This document shows positions 35,649 to 48,929 of a stretch of DNA of 64,000 bases, in pieces. Made by a program: the position numbers and the translations under genes. The stretch comes from Marinobacterium sp. LSUCC0821. Lineage in GTDB: Bacteria > Pseudomonadota > Gammaproteobacteria > Pseudomonadales > Balneatricaceae. The stretch is taken from contig NZ_CP051666.1 in assembly GCF_012848475.1 (NCBI RefSeq), forward strand, positions 2,259,501 to 2,323,500, in the 5' to 3' direction. The notes under the pieces are model-generated. The model was not told the origin of the DNA. It did no database searches and saw only the letters and a program-made list of their open reading frames with translations. The stretch's first letter is position 1. The number at the start of each line of letters is the position of its first letter.

Positions 35649-36086
35649 ATGATGGATGTAAACGAGATACGTAAGTACCTTCCACACCGCTACCCATTCC
35701 TACTTGTTGATCGTGTTGTAGAATTGACTCCAGGTGAGTCGATTGTTGCCTACAAAAACGTGACTGTGAATGAGCCATTCTTCAATGGCCACTTCCCAGA
35801 TCATCCAGTAATGCCCGGCGTATTAATCGTTGAGGCTATGGCGCAGGCTGCTGGGATCCTTGGCTTTAAAACCATGGATAAGACGCCTCAGGATGGTTCA
35901 ATTTACTATTTTGTTGGTGCTGATAATCTGCGCTTTAAGCGTCCAGTAGTACCTGGTGATCGTCTGCAGTTAGAAGCATCTGTGTTATCAGAGAAGCGCG
36001 GCATCTGGAAATTCGAAGTTAAAGCGACCGTAGATGGTGCTCTAGCTAGCTCTGCAACCATTCTTTGTGCTGATCGTAAGGTCTAA
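35649..36086 (+). CDS. fabZ: 3-hydroxyacyl-[acyl-carrier-protein] dehydratase
   Basis: Hot-dog fold dehydratase of fatty acid elongation, 145 residues. [14 protein letters not shown] and [20 protein letters not shown] carry the catalytic His and Glu. It lies between lpxD and lpxA, the standard location that balances fatty acid and lipid A synthesis. Confidence 0.96.
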   Translation: MMDVNEIRKYLPHRYPFLLVDRVVELTPGESIVAYKNVTVNEPFFNGHFPDHPVMPGVLIVEAMAQAAGILGFKTMDKTPQDGSIYYFVGADNLRFKRPVVPGDRLQLEASVLSEKRGIWKFEVKATVDGALASSATILCADRKV

Positions 36087-36089
36087 ACG

Positions 36090-36860
36090 TTGATTCATCC
36101 ACAGGCGATTATTGATCCATCCGCTCGACTGGCAAGTGATGTCACTGTAGGTCCGTGGACCTATATCGGCCCTAATGTCGAAATAGGGGCGGGTACACGT
36201 ATTGAATCTCATGTGGTTATTAAAGGCCCTACGAAAATTGGCGCCAACAACCACATCTATCAATTCGCATCTGTGGGTGAGGATTGTCAGGATCTGAAAT
36301 ACGACGGCGAGCCAACAGAGCTTGTGATCGGTGATGACAACACCATTCGTGAAGGTTGTACCATTCACCGCGGTACTGTTCAGGATCAGGGCATTACTCG
36401 CATCGGAAATCACAACCTCTTTATGGCTAATGTGCATGTGGCTCACGACTGTGTTGTGGGGAGTCACATTATCATTGCTAACAATGCCGCCTTGGCAGGC
36501 CATGTGCATGTAGATGACCATACCATTCTTGGCGGATTCACTGCGGTGCATCAGTTCTGTCGCATAGGTGCGCATGTCATGTGTGGTGCGGGTACTGTGG
36601 TATTACAAGATATTCCTGCCTACACACTCGCTACAGGTAACGCTGCAAAACCTCACGGTATCAACGCTGAGGGTTTGCGCCGTCGTGGTTTCTCTGCAGA
36701 GTCAATTCGTGCACTGAAGAATGCCTATAAAACGGTTTATCGACAAAATCTGTCGCTTAGCGATGCAATCGATAAACTTGCTGTCGAGGCTGCTTCAGAA
36801 CCTGCTTTGGATGCGCTTCTTCGTTCGTTGCGCAACTCTACTCGTGGAATTATCCGCTAA
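36090..36860 (+). CDS. lpxA: UDP-N-acetylglucosamine acyltransferase
   Basis: First step of lipid A synthesis, 256 residues. The TTG start gives MIHPQAIIDPSARL, the conserved N-terminus. A left-handed beta-helix occupies residues 1-185, with the catalytic His in NVHVAHDCVVGSH and the C-terminal helical domain after it. Confidence 0.95.
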   Translation: MIHPQAIIDPSARLASDVTVGPWTYIGPNVEIGAGTRIESHVVIKGPTKIGANNHIYQFASVGEDCQDLKYDGEPTELVIGDDNTIREGCTIHRGTVQDQGITRIGNHNLFMANVHVAHDCVVGSHIIIANNAALAGHVHVDDHTILGGFTAVHQFCRIGAHVMCGAGTVVLQDIPAYTLATGNAAKPHGINAEGLRRRGFSAESIRALKNAYKTVYRQNLSLSDAIDKLAVEAASEPALDALLRSLRNSTRGIIR

Positions 36861-38013
36861 ATCAACTAGACCCTTAAGAGTTGCGATTGTTGCTGGCGAA
36901 GAGTCGGGTGACATTCTCGGAAGTGGTCTAATCGAACAGATTCAGAAACTCTATCCCAACGCTATTTTTGAAGGTGTGGCTGGCGAACGCATGCAAGCCA
37001 AGGGTGCTAAGAGCTTATTCCCAATGGAGCGACTCTCTATCATGGGGTTGGTTGAGGTGCTTAAACGCTTGAGAGAGCTGTTGGGTCGTCGCAAGGGGTT
37101 GGTTGAACGTTGGTTAAGTAACAAGCCAGATCTTTTTATCGGAATAGATGCCCCAGACTTTAACTTAGGTTTGGCAAGGAAGCTCAAGGCCGCTGGTATT
37201 TCAACTGTTCACTATGTCAGCCCTTCTGTATGGGCTTGGCGTGAGAAGCGACTTAAGAAGATCGAACAGTCAGTCGATCTTATGCTCTGTTTTTTGCCGT
37301 TTGAAGCTGCTTACTATGCAAATAGTCGAGTTGATGCTCAGTTTATTGGCCATCCACTCGCCTCTAGGTTGCCCTTGGATATTACTAAAGAGGCTGCTAA
37401 AGAGGAGCTGGGTCTTGACCCTTCTCGTCCCGTGGTGGGGTTGATGCCTGGGAGTCGTGGCTCTGAAGTGGCTAATCTAACGCCAGATTTTATTGAGACA
37501 GCGATCTGGTTGTCAGAACGGCGGGCTGATGTGCAATTTGTGATTCCCGCCGCCAATGAGGCACGCTACCAACAGATATCTGAAATGTTGGCTTCGCATG
37601 CCAGCCGTATCTCAGCGCACCTAGTTAAACGTCAATCACAGACAGTGCTGATGGCGTCAGATTCTGTGTTGATCTCCTCGGGTACTGCAACGCTTGAAGC
37701 GATGTTGTGCGGAACCCCGATGGTGGTGAGTTATCGTATGTCAGCAATGACCTACGCTATCATTTCACGCATGCTGAAAACACAATTTGTTTCTCTGCCC
37801 AATCTTCTTGCCAATGAGTCGCTTATCCCGGAGCTGCTGCAAAATTCCGTGAGGGCTGAGGTGCTTGGCCCGCATCTATTAAGATCGCTTGAGGATGAGG
37901 CGTATCGTGATCATCTGCACGCTCGCTTCTCGGACTTGTCCGCCCTGATTCGAATGGATTCCGATGTCTCTGCAGCACTGGCTGTCGATCGCCTTATTGA
38001 GGCAAGGAGATAG
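36844..38013 (+). CDS. lpxB: Lipid-A-disaccharide synthase
   Basis: Joins UDP-2,3-diacylglucosamine and lipid X. The family N-terminus [17 protein letters not shown] places the start near the GTG at 36844 (389 residues, E. coli 382), overlapping lpxA by 17 bp. An ATG at 36811 would add 11 residues. Neither has a good Shine-Dalgarno, so the start is uncertain. [20 protein letters not shown] and [10 protein letters not shown] are LpxB signatures. Confidence 0.92.
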   Translation: MELSAKSTRPLRVAIVAGEESGDILGSGLIEQIQKLYPNAIFEGVAGERMQAKGAKSLFPMERLSIMGLVEVLKRLRELLGRRKGLVERWLSNKPDLFIGIDAPDFNLGLARKLKAAGISTVHYVSPSVWAWREKRLKKIEQSVDLMLCFLPFEAAYYANSRVDAQFIGHPLASRLPLDITKEAAKEELGLDPSRPVVGLMPGSRGSEVANLTPDFIETAIWLSERRADVQFVIPAANEARYQQISEMLASHASRISAHLVKRQSQTVLMASDSVLISSGTATLEAMLCGTPMVVSYRMSAMTYAIISRMLKTQFVSLPNLLANESLIPELLQNSVRAEVLGPHLLRSLEDEAYRDHLHARFSDLSALIRMDSDVSAALAVDRLIEARR

Positions 38014-38014
38014 C

Positions 38015-38614
38015 ATGGAGACGATCGGTTTTGATTTTTCTGATGTGCAGTCTATTGCTGGTGTCGATGAGGTAGGTCGTGGCCCTCTAGTAGGTGATGT
38101 GGTTGCCGCTGCCGTTATCTTGGATCCACATAACCCGATTGATGGCTTGATGGATTCGAAAAAACTTTCGGAGAAACGTCGCGAGCAGCTGGCAGTTGAA
38201 ATTAAGGAGAAAGCTCTGGCCTGGTCTATTGCTGTGGCAACGCCAGCTGAAATCGATCAGCTCAATATTCTCCATGCAACAATGCTGGCCATGCGCAGAG
38301 CTGTATTGGGTTTAAAAGCTAAGCCTGATTTTGTCTACGTTGATGGTAATCGCTGCCCTGAAATTCCTTATCCTGTTGAAGCTGTTGTGAAAGGGGACTC
38401 TAAGGTGGCAGAAATTAGTGCTGCATCCATTATCGCAAAGGTACATCGTGACCATCAGATGATAGAATTGGACGCTCGCTTTCCGCAGTATCAATTTGCT
38501 AAGCATAAGGGTTACCCCACAGCGGACCATCTGCGTTTATTAGAAGAGCATGGTGTGTTGCCAGAGTATCGGCGCTCATTTGGTCCGGTTAAGCGTTTAG
38601 TCGAGTTAAGTTAA
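38015..38614 (+). CDS. rnhB: Ribonuclease HII
   Basis: Removes ribonucleotides from DNA. ATG 38015 with AGGAGA upstream gives 199 residues. [20 protein letters not shown] supplies the first Asp-Glu pair, and [20 protein letters not shown] is the other catalytic block. It begins one base after the lpxB stop. Confidence 0.96.
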   Translation: METIGFDFSDVQSIAGVDEVGRGPLVGDVVAAAVILDPHNPIDGLMDSKKLSEKRREQLAVEIKEKALAWSIAVATPAEIDQLNILHATMLAMRRAVLGLKAKPDFVYVDGNRCPEIPYPVEAVVKGDSKVAEISAASIIAKVHRDHQMIELDARFPQYQFAKHKGYPTADHLRLLEEHGVLPEYRRSFGPVKRLVELS

Positions 38615-38647
38615 CGGCCGTTTGGCTTATAAAGGAGTAACGTCAGA

Positions 38648-41600
38648 ATGTCTGACGCTAAGTTTGTTCATCTTCGCGCCCACTCAGAGTTCTCGCTGTT
38701 TGATGGATTGGTGCGTGTAAAAGAGTTAGTAAAGCAGGCTGCTGCAGAAAAAATGCCAGCCGTTGCTTTGACTGATCAAACAAACCTTTATGCTCTCGTA
38801 AAATTCTATAAAGCGGCTTTAGGGGCCGGTGTTAAGCCGATTTGTGGTGTCGATTTTTGGGTCGTCGATGACGAAGATCAAGCCGCTGAACCTTTCCAGT
38901 TAACCCTGATCGTGCAGAACGGCCAAGGCTATCGCAACCTGATGGAGCTGGTCTCGCAAGCCTATGCAGAGGGGCAGGCAATAGACCCAGAGCGAGCGCT
39001 TATTTTTAAAAGCTGGTTGGCGCCTAAAGCGGCTGGACTCATTGCCTTATCTGGGGGCCGTAAGGGTGATATAGGTCGTGCCCTGTTGGCAGGCTCAGAG
39101 GATATATCTGAGCGTTTAGCCTTCTGGCAAGCTCTTTTCCCCAATGCCTTCTACCTTGAATTATCGCGTACCGGTCGCCCAGATGAAGAACGCCTGATTC
39201 ATGCAAGTGTGGAGCTTGCACGCACTACAGGTTTGCCAGTTGTGGCTACCAATGAGGTGATGTTTGTCCGTGAGGATGATTTCGATGCTCACGAGGCGCG
39301 GGTATGTATCAACCAAGGGCGTACTCTTGATGATCCAAGCCGGCCACGTGAATATACCGATCAGCAATATTTTCGCTCTACTGCTGAGATGGTTGAGCTC
39401 TTTTCGGATATCCCCTCGGCCATTGCCAATACGGTAGAGATCGCTAAGCGCTGTAATATCGAGATTGAACTGGGTATCTACTACCTGCCTCGCTTCCCAA
39501 TACCTGAAGGGGTATTGATGGATGACTACTTCCGCAAAGTCTCTGAAGTTGGTTTGGAAGAGCGTCTCGATTTCCTAATGGATCGCGAGTCGCCTGACTT
39601 TGCCGAGAAACGAAAGCCCTACGATGAGCGTCTTAAGTTTGAGCTCGATATCATCATTCAGATGGGTTTCCCAGGCTACTTCCTTATCGTCATGGACTTC
39701 ATCAAGTGGGCGAAGGATAACGGCATTCCAGTCGGTCCTGGTCGTGGTTCTGGTGCCGGCTCTTTGGTGGCCTATGCACTGAAAATTACCGATCTAGATC
39801 CACTTGAGTATGATCTGCTTTTCGAACGTTTCTTGAACCCAGAGCGTGTATCGATGCCTGACTTCGATATCGACTTCTGTATGGATAACCGCGATCAGGT
39901 GATTGACTATGTAGCGCGTACCTATGGTCGTGATGCGGTGTCACAGATTATCACCTTCGGTACCATGGCTGCTAAAGCGGTAGTGCGTGACGTGGCTCGA
40001 GTTCAGGGCAAACCCTTCGGTCTTGCTGACCGCCTCTCTAAGCTTATCCCCTTCGAAGTTGGGATGACGTTGAACAAAGCTTGGGAGCAAGAGGATGCGC
40101 TTCGCGAGTTTGTGAACGGTAGCGAAGAGGCGCAAGAGATCATGGAGATGGCCTACAAACTCGAGGGCGTTACTCGAAATGTAGGTAAGCACGCTGGTGG
40201 TGTCGTGATTGCACCGACCAAGCTAACAGACTTTTCTGCAACCTACTGTGACTCTGAAGGTCAGGGCCTGGTTACTCAGTTTGATAAGAACGATGTTGAA
40301 GAGGCTGGCCTCGTTAAGTTCGACTTCTTGGGTCTACGAACTCTTACGATCATTGATTGGGCCTTAGAGACAATCAATAGAACCCGTGCCGAGAAGGGCG
40401 AAGAGCCATTACAGATTGAAGGTATCGATCTTGAGGATCCTACCGTCTACGATCTGCTAAAACGGGCCGAGACGACCGCAGTATTCCAGTTGGAGTCGAG
40501 TGGCATGAAAGATCTGATTCGTCGTCTTTTGCCGTCGCGCTTTGAGGATATCGTCGCACTGGTGGCACTGTTCCGCCCAGGTCCGTTGCAATCGGGCATG
40601 GTTGATGACTTTATCAACCGTAAACACGGCCGTGCAGAGATGGCCTGGCCGCACCCTGATTACCAGTTAGATAGTCTCCAGCCCGTCCTTGAGCCAACCT
40701 ACGGCATCATCCTGTATCAGGAACAGGTTATGCAGATTGCCCAGGTGATGGCAGGTTATACCTTAGGTGGCGCGGACATGCTCCGTCGTGCTATGGGTAA
40801 GAAAAAGCCAGAAGAGATGGCTAAGCAGCGCCACTCTTTCATCGAGGGCTCTAGTGCGCAAGGGATTGATGAGACTCTCTCGGGTAACATCTTTGATCTG
40901 GTTGAAAAATTTGCGGGCTACGGCTTCAACAAGTCGCACTCAGCCGCGTATGCGCTGGTCTCTTACCAAACAGCTTGGCTGAAAACGCACTACCCTGCGC
41001 CGTTTATGGCGGCAGTTATGTCATCTGATATGCAGAACACCGATAAGGTCGTGACCTTTATCGAAGAGTGTCGCCAGATGAAGTTAAAGGTGCTGCTGCC
41101 AGACGTAAACCTCTCCGAATTTAAATTTACCGTAAGCCCCGCTCAGGAAGTGATCTGTGGCTTGGGTGCTGTGAAAGGGGTGGGTGAAGGTCCTGTTGAA
41201 GCGATCATGGAAGCGCGTAAGTCAGGCCCATTTAAGGATCTGTTCGACTTCTGTCAGCGTGTAGGCTCAAAACGTCTTAATAAGCGCGTTTTGGAATCAC
41301 TTGTTCGCTGTGGTGCTGTTGATGCTTTAGGGCCTAATCGCGCTGTATTGTGGGCGTCGATCTCTGCTGCACTGCAAGCGGCTGACCAAGATGCGCGTAA
41401 TCAAGATGCAGGTATGTTTGACCTCTTTGGCGAATCGGAAGAGGTGATCTCCGCAGATCCTTACGAGCCATTTATGGGGGCGCATGAGTGGAGTGACAAA
41501 GAACGTCTTACTGGCGAGAAAGATACTCTGGGCCTCTATGTGACAGGGCACCCGATCGATCAATATGAGTCAGAATTAAAACACTTTGTGTCGCGCAAAC

Positions 41601-42142
41601 TTGTTGAGCTGCAGCCAGCGCGTGGTCGACCACAAAAGATGGCAGGTTTGGTTGTTGATCTGCGTGTGAAGAAGACAAAGCGTGGCGAGAACCTCTGTTT
41701 TGTTACACTAGATGATCGAAGCGCGCGTATCGATGTCAGCCTTTTTGGTGAAACCTACGATGAGGCGAGACGACTGATTCAGAAAGACCAGGTGATCGTT
41801 GTTGAGGGAGAAGTTGCCACAGATGATTACAATGGTGGGCTTAAAGTACGAGGTCAGCAGGTGCTGGGTGTCGCGGAAGCACGCATTCGTTATGCTCAAT
41901 CGCTAAAGATTAAAACGACTGAAAAATCACTAGCGGGTCGCAGAATTCGTGAGCTGCAGGATGTTCTTAAGAGTGCAAAAGCGATTCAGCAGGGTGTGCC
42001 TGTGGTGCTCGATTATCAGTGTGGAGATGCGCAAGGGCGTATCCAGCTTGGGCCTAAGTGGGTGGTGACACCTACAGATGATCTGATGCTGGCGCTGCGT
42101 GAGCTATTTGGAAATAACGAAGTCGAACTTGAATACGTCTGA
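38648..42142 (+). CDS. dnaE: DNA polymerase III alpha subunit
   Basis: Replicative polymerase, 1164 residues (E. coli 1160). The N-terminal PHP domain (FVHLRAHSEFSLFDGLVRVK), palm motif PDFDIDFCMDNRDQV with catalytic Asp near residues 403-405, GPGRGSGAGSLVAYAL, the helix-hairpin-helix and the OB-fold (VTLDDRSARIDVSLFGE) are in order. AAAGGAG precedes the ATG. Confidence 0.97.
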   Translation: MSDAKFVHLRAHSEFSLFDGLVRVKELVKQAAAEKMPAVALTDQTNLYALVKFYKAALGAGVKPICGVDFWVVDDEDQAAEPFQLTLIVQNGQGYRNLMELVSQAYAEGQAIDPERALIFKSWLAPKAAGLIALSGGRKGDIGRALLAGSEDISERLAFWQALFPNAFYLELSRTGRPDEERLIHASVELARTTGLPVVATNEVMFVREDDFDAHEARVCINQGRTLDDPSRPREYTDQQYFRSTAEMVELFSDIPSAIANTVEIAKRCNIEIELGIYYLPRFPIPEGVLMDDYFRKVSEVGLEERLDFLMDRESPDFAEKRKPYDERLKFELDIIIQMGFPGYFLIVMDFIKWAKDNGIPVGPGRGSGAGSLVAYALKITDLDPLEYDLLFERFLNPERVSMPDFDIDFCMDNRDQVIDYVARTYGRDAVSQIITFGTMAAKAVVRDVARVQGKPFGLADRLSKLIPFEVGMTLNKAWEQEDALREFVNGSEEAQEIMEMAYKLEGVTRNVGKHAGGVVIAPTKLTDFSATYCDSEGQGLVTQFDKNDVEEAGLVKFDFLGLRTLTIIDWALETINRTRAEKGEEPLQIEGIDLEDPTVYDLLKRAETTAVFQLESSGMKDLIRRLLPSRFEDIVALVALFRPGPLQSGMVDDFINRKHGRAEMAWPHPDYQLDSLQPVLEPTYGIILYQEQVMQIAQVMAGYTLGGADMLRRAMGKKKPEEMAKQRHSFIEGSSAQGIDETLSGNIFDLVEKFAGYGFNKSHSAAYALVSYQTAWLKTHYPAPFMAAVMSSDMQNTDKVVTFIEECRQMKLKVLLPDVNLSEFKFTVSPAQEVICGLGAVKGVGEGPVEAIMEARKSGPFKDLFDFCQRVGSKRLNKRVLESLVRCGAVDALGPNRAVLWASISAALQAADQDARNQDAGMFDLFGESEEVISADPYEPFMGAHEWSDKERLTGEKDTLGLYVTGHPIDQYESELKHFVSRKLVELQPARGRPQKMAGLVVDLRVKKTKRGENLCFVTLDDRSARIDVSLFGETYDEARRLIQKDQVIVVEGEVATDDYNGGLKVRGQQVLGVAEARIRYAQSLKIKTTEKSLAGRRIRELQDVLKSAKAIQQGVPVVLDYQCGDAQGRIQLGPKWVVTPTDDLMLALRELFGNNEVELEYV

Positions 42143-42210
42143 AGGGTGGCGACTTTTTTGCACCCGCGGTAAAATTCATTCAACAGTTTTTATAGAAAGA
42201 AGCGGATACT

Positions 42211-43170
42211 ATGAATCCCAACTACTTGGATTTTGAACAGCCTATCGCTGACCTTGAAGCGAAGATCAATGAACTACGTCATGTTGGCGAAGATAACGCA
42301 GGTATTAACCTCTCGGATGAGGTCTCTCGTCTGCGTGAAAAGAGCCAGTCACTTACGCGCTCGATCTTCTCTGATCTATCTGCATGGCAGGTCTCTCAGC
42401 TAGCGCGTCATCCGCAGCGTCCTTACACACTTGATTACGTAAAGCACATCTTCGATGAGTTTGAAGAGGTGCATGGCGATCGTCATTTTGCCGATGACCA
42501 AGCTATTGTTTGTGGTCTTGCGCGTATTGATGGTCGTCCAGTGGCGGTTATCGGTCACCAGAAGGGTCGTGAAGTTAAAGAGAAGGTGCGTCGGAACTTC
42601 GGTATGCCGCGCCCTGAAGGCTACCGTAAAGCGCTTCGCGTAATGGAGATGGCAGAGCGTTTTAAAATGCCAATCCTTACCTTTATTGATACTCCAGGGG
42701 CATACCCAGGTATCGATGCTGAAGAGCGTGGCCAATCTGAAGCGATCGCTTTCAACCTAGCGAAGATGTCTAAGCTGAAAACCCCAATCATTGCGACTGT
42801 AATTGGTGAAGGTGGTTCAGGTGGCGCATTGGCGATCGGTGTCTGTGATGAGCTACTGATGCTTCAATACAGTACCTACTCAGTTATCTCCCCAGAGGGT
42901 TGTGCTTCAATTCTTTGGAAGAGTGCAGAGCGCGCATCAGATGCGGCTAAAGCGATGGGTATTACATCAGAGCGTCTTCATGAGCTTGGTCTGGTGGATA
43001 AGATTGTTGGTGAACCGCTTGGTGGTGCACACCGTGATCCAGCGTTGATGGCAGCTAGCCTTAAACAGCAGTTGGTCGCTTCACTCGACAAACTGACTGA
43101 TCTTGAGCATAGCGCTCTGCTTGAGCGTCGTTACCAGCGCATCCTTTCCTACGGCGCTATCGATCGCTAA
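42211..43170 (+). CDS. accA: Acetyl-CoA carboxylase carboxyltransferase subunit alpha
   Basis: 319 residues, the E. coli length. [15 protein letters not shown] at the start, [20 protein letters not shown] and [15 protein letters not shown] in the crotonase-like core. The product works with AccD in malonyl-CoA synthesis. The stop overlaps the tilS ATG (TAATG). Confidence 0.97.
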   Translation: MNPNYLDFEQPIADLEAKINELRHVGEDNAGINLSDEVSRLREKSQSLTRSIFSDLSAWQVSQLARHPQRPYTLDYVKHIFDEFEEVHGDRHFADDQAIVCGLARIDGRPVAVIGHQKGREVKEKVRRNFGMPRPEGYRKALRVMEMAERFKMPILTFIDTPGAYPGIDAEERGQSEAIAFNLAKMSKLKTPIIATVIGEGGSGGALAIGVCDELLMLQYSTYSVISPEGCASILWKSAERASDAAKAMGITSERLHELGLVDKIVGEPLGGAHRDPALMAASLKQQLVASLDKLTDLEHSALLERRYQRILSYGAIDR

Positions 43171-44429
43171 TGAAGACTCAATCTGCCGCACTGGTGAAAG
43201 ACCATTTGCGGCAGTTTTTCTCTCAAAACGAACATGTCCCTCACTGGTATGTCGGCTTTAGTGGTGGTTTAGACTCCACCCTTCTCTTAGTTCTTGCGGC
43301 AGATCTGCTCTCTAAAGAACGACTTACCGCTGTTTATATCAATCATCAACTCCAGTCTGCTGCGAATGATTGGCAAGGTAGATGCCAGGGTGTTGCTGAT
43401 GCGCTGGGTATTCCCTACAAGGCAATTCAAGTTGATTGTGCATCTAGCTCTGAATCGGCTGCACGTGAAGCGCGTATGGGTGCTTTTCAAGCAGTGTTGC
43501 CTGCAAATTGTGGATTGCTACTAGCTCATCACGCAACAGACCAGGCGGAAACGCTGCTGATGAGGCTGATTCGCGGTACCGGTGTTTCAGGTGCTGCGGG
43601 TATGCAATTTCAGCGCAGGTTTGGCCTGGGTGAAATGTTTCGCCCATTTCTGTATTTAACTAGAAGGCAGTTGGAGCAAGCTGCGCAAGAGCTTAAGTTA
43701 AGTTGGGTGGAGGATCCCTCCAATCAAAATAGCGATTACACACGTAACTTTATTCGCCAGCAGGTAGCCCCGCTAATTGAAAGTCGTTGGGTAGGCTGGG
43801 ATAAAAATATCGCTAAAGGATCTGCTCGATTTGCTGAAGCTGATGAGCTGCTTAAAGAGCTTGCGGATGCAGATATTTTAAAACTAGTTGAATCGCAGAA
43901 GCTAGATCTGACAGCGTTTGCTCAGCTATCACTAGCGAGACGAAAAAATGTTATCTATCGTTGGCTCGGCAAGTACCTGCAAATGGTACCCTCGAGTGAT
44001 CTGGTTGAGCAGTTAGCGTCGCTTGCTCTTAATGCGAAGGGTGAATGGCTTGTTTCATCCATTACACTGCATGCTTACAAAGGCTATCTCTATCTTGAGC
44101 AGGTAAGGCCGTTTGCAACTGACTCCTGTGAATGGATCTCTCCCTCAGTATCCTGCCAATTTACATGCGGTGAATTACGCTTATCACAAGGTGAGTGTAA
44201 TGATGTTTTGCACGTTCGAACGCGAATCGATGGTGAGAAAGTGCTAATACCCCAGCGAGGCGGTCAGGTTGCTATAAAAAAACTGATGAATGAGCAGCAA
44301 ATTCCTCCTTGGCATCGTGGCTTATGGCCAGTAGTTGAACTGAATGGAAAAGTGATCTCTATCCCGGGTGTCTGGGAAGATGAATCGATCCCTTTTTCTA
44401 TAGAATTTAAGGTAAATTCAGCCCCTTAA
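43170..44429 (+). CDS. tilS: tRNA(Ile)-lysidine synthetase
   Basis: Converts C34 of tRNA-Ile(CAU) to lysidine so it reads AUA. 419 residues. The N-type ATP pyrophosphatase loop is FSGGLDSTLLL (residues 30-40), followed by AHHATDQAETLLMRLIRGTG and WVEDPSNQNSDYTRNFIR. The C-terminal substrate-binding domain is present. Confidence 0.94.
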   Translation: MKTQSAALVKDHLRQFFSQNEHVPHWYVGFSGGLDSTLLLVLAADLLSKERLTAVYINHQLQSAANDWQGRCQGVADALGIPYKAIQVDCASSSESAAREARMGAFQAVLPANCGLLLAHHATDQAETLLMRLIRGTGVSGAAGMQFQRRFGLGEMFRPFLYLTRRQLEQAAQELKLSWVEDPSNQNSDYTRNFIRQQVAPLIESRWVGWDKNIAKGSARFAEADELLKELADADILKLVESQKLDLTAFAQLSLARRKNVIYRWLGKYLQMVPSSDLVEQLASLALNAKGEWLVSSITLHAYKGYLYLEQVRPFATDSCEWISPSVSCQFTCGELRLSQGECNDVLHVRTRIDGEKVLIPQRGGQVAIKKLMNEQQIPPWHRGLWPVVELNGKVISIPGVWEDESIPFSIEFKVNSAP

Positions 44430-44463
44430 TGTTTGTGGATTATCCACTCTTTTGGTAGACTGA

Positions 44464-46149
<1,686 letters not shown>

Positions 46150-46155
46150 TTTTAG

Positions 46156-47463
<1,308 letters not shown>

Positions 47464-47476
47464 GTAAACATGATAT

Positions 47477-47501
47477 AAAAGGGGGCCTAGCCCCTTTTTT
47501 T
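47477..47501 (+). terminator. Terminator after eno
   Basis: AAAAGGGG, GCCTAG, CCCC and a seven-T run form an intrinsic terminator 14 bp past the eno stop. Confidence 0.88.
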
Positions 47502-47566
47502 GTACAGGGATGTAATTTTGCTGCGGGCACAGGTAGGTGTAGGAGCAGTATTTTTGGAGTCCGTTC

Positions 47567-47869
47567 TTGGTTCGCTGGTTCTGGTTGATTCTCTTCTCTT
47601 TGGCTTTACTGCTGCAGTATCGATTGTGGTTTGGCGAGCCTAGCCTCCCTCAAGTTTGGAATTTGAAAGATCAAATTGAAGAGCAGAAGCGTCATAATCA
47701 AGTTTTGCTCGAACGCAACACGCAGCTAGAGGCTGAAGTGCGTGACTTAAAGCAGGGCTTATCAGCTCTTGAAGAGCGAGCTCGATCTGAGATGGGAATG
47801 ATCGTTAAAGGTGAGACCTTTTTTCAGGTCGTTAAACCCCTATCACCTGCTGGAAAAGTGAATGAATAA
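47567..47869 (+). CDS. ftsB: Cell division protein FtsB
   Basis: A 100-residue bitopic divisome protein: short cytoplasmic start, one membrane helix (WFWLILFSLALLLQYRLWFG) and a periplasmic coiled coil (LKDQIEEQKRHNQVLLERN). The TTG start has TTGGAG about 8 nt upstream. In E. coli and Pseudomonas ispD follows; here truD overlaps the end by 8 bp. Confidence 0.92.
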   Translation: MVRWFWLILFSLALLLQYRLWFGEPSLPQVWNLKDQIEEQKRHNQVLLERNTQLEAEVRDLKQGLSALEERARSEMGMIVKGETFFQVVKPLSPAGKVNE

Positions 47870-48911
47870 ATTTCCCCTAGAGTCTTTTGCTTTCCTTAAT
47901 GGCCAGCCAAATGTCACCGCAACCCTTCGCCAATACCCTGAAGACTTTATTGTCCAAGAGGATTTGGGATATGAGCCGGAAGGTGATGGTGAGCACCACT
48001 ATCTATACATCCGTAAAATTGGTGAAAACACCGATTGGGTTGCACGCCAGCTAGCCAATTTCTGCCAGGTGAGTCCAAGAGATGTGGCGTATGCCGGCAA
48101 GAAAGATCGTCACGCGATGACTCAGCAGTGGTTTAGTGTGCATCTTCCAAAAACACGCCGGACTATAAATTGGGCGCTTTTTGGGGGCGATTCGATCAGG
48201 GTTCTTCGTTCTGAAAAGGGCCGTCGCAAGATCAAGTTAGGCAATCTTAAGGGTAATCGTTTCGATATCACTCTTAGAAATGTCTCAAATATGGAGACTC
48301 TGCTTGAGAGAGTAGAGTTTCTTAAAAACGGCGTACCAAACTATTTTGGTGAGCAACGCTTTGGGCAAGAGTTTGGTAACCTCTTCTATGGTGCAGCTAT
48401 GTTGGCCGGTGAGCATGAGGAGCGCGCTCGTCATAAGCGTGGGCTCTATATCTCAGCCATTCGTTCTTACCTCTTTAACTGCACCTTGTCCGATCGAATC
48501 AATCAGAAGCGCTGGTCATTACCTGAGCTAGGTGATGTGCTCATTGAAGATTACACACAGCGCTGTCAGATTTTTGAACAGGATAATTCTGAACAGCTAG
48601 CTAGATTTAATGCGTTAGATCTTCACCTAAGTGCACCGATGTGGGGGCAGGGTGAGCTCTATTCTAACTCTGCAGTGGCAGAGCATGAGCAAGCGGTTGC
48701 TGATCGCTATCCAGATCTTTCAAAGGGTTTGGAGCAGTTAGGTTTAAGGCAGGAGCGAAGAGGTATGCGTTTGGTGCCACGAGACCTTGAAGTTGTCGTA
48801 AGGGGTGAGGGAGAATGCACCCTAGGGTTCTCGTTACCTTCGGGTTCATTCGCGACCAGTATTTTGAGAGAGTTGTGTGTTTGGGATAGCGCTCAAACAC
48901 TCTATGAATAG
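47862..48911 (+). CDS. truD: tRNA pseudouridine(13) synthase
   Basis: 349 residues. The catalytic Asp lies in AYAGKKDRHAMTQQWFS, followed by GNRFDITLRNV and PNYFGEQRFG, typical of TruD. It starts inside the last codons of ftsB, so no room remains for the usual ispD-ispF pair. Confidence 0.94.
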   Translation: MNKFPLESFAFLNGQPNVTATLRQYPEDFIVQEDLGYEPEGDGEHHYLYIRKIGENTDWVARQLANFCQVSPRDVAYAGKKDRHAMTQQWFSVHLPKTRRTINWALFGGDSIRVLRSEKGRRKIKLGNLKGNRFDITLRNVSNMETLLERVEFLKNGVPNYFGEQRFGQEFGNLFYGAAMLAGEHEERARHKRGLYISAIRSYLFNCTLSDRINQKRWSLPELGDVLIEDYTQRCQIFEQDNSEQLARFNALDLHLSAPMWGQGELYSNSAVAEHEQAVADRYPDLSKGLEQLGLRQERRGMRLVPRDLEVVVRGEGECTLGFSLPSGSFATSILRELCVWDSAQTLYE

Positions 48912-48929
48912 TTATAAGAGAGTTTAATT

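Noticed and set aside
36042-36575. 177-residue antisense ORF across fabZ-lpxA
   Set aside because: Shadow of the conserved lpxA frame, with no ribosome site and no recognisable family.
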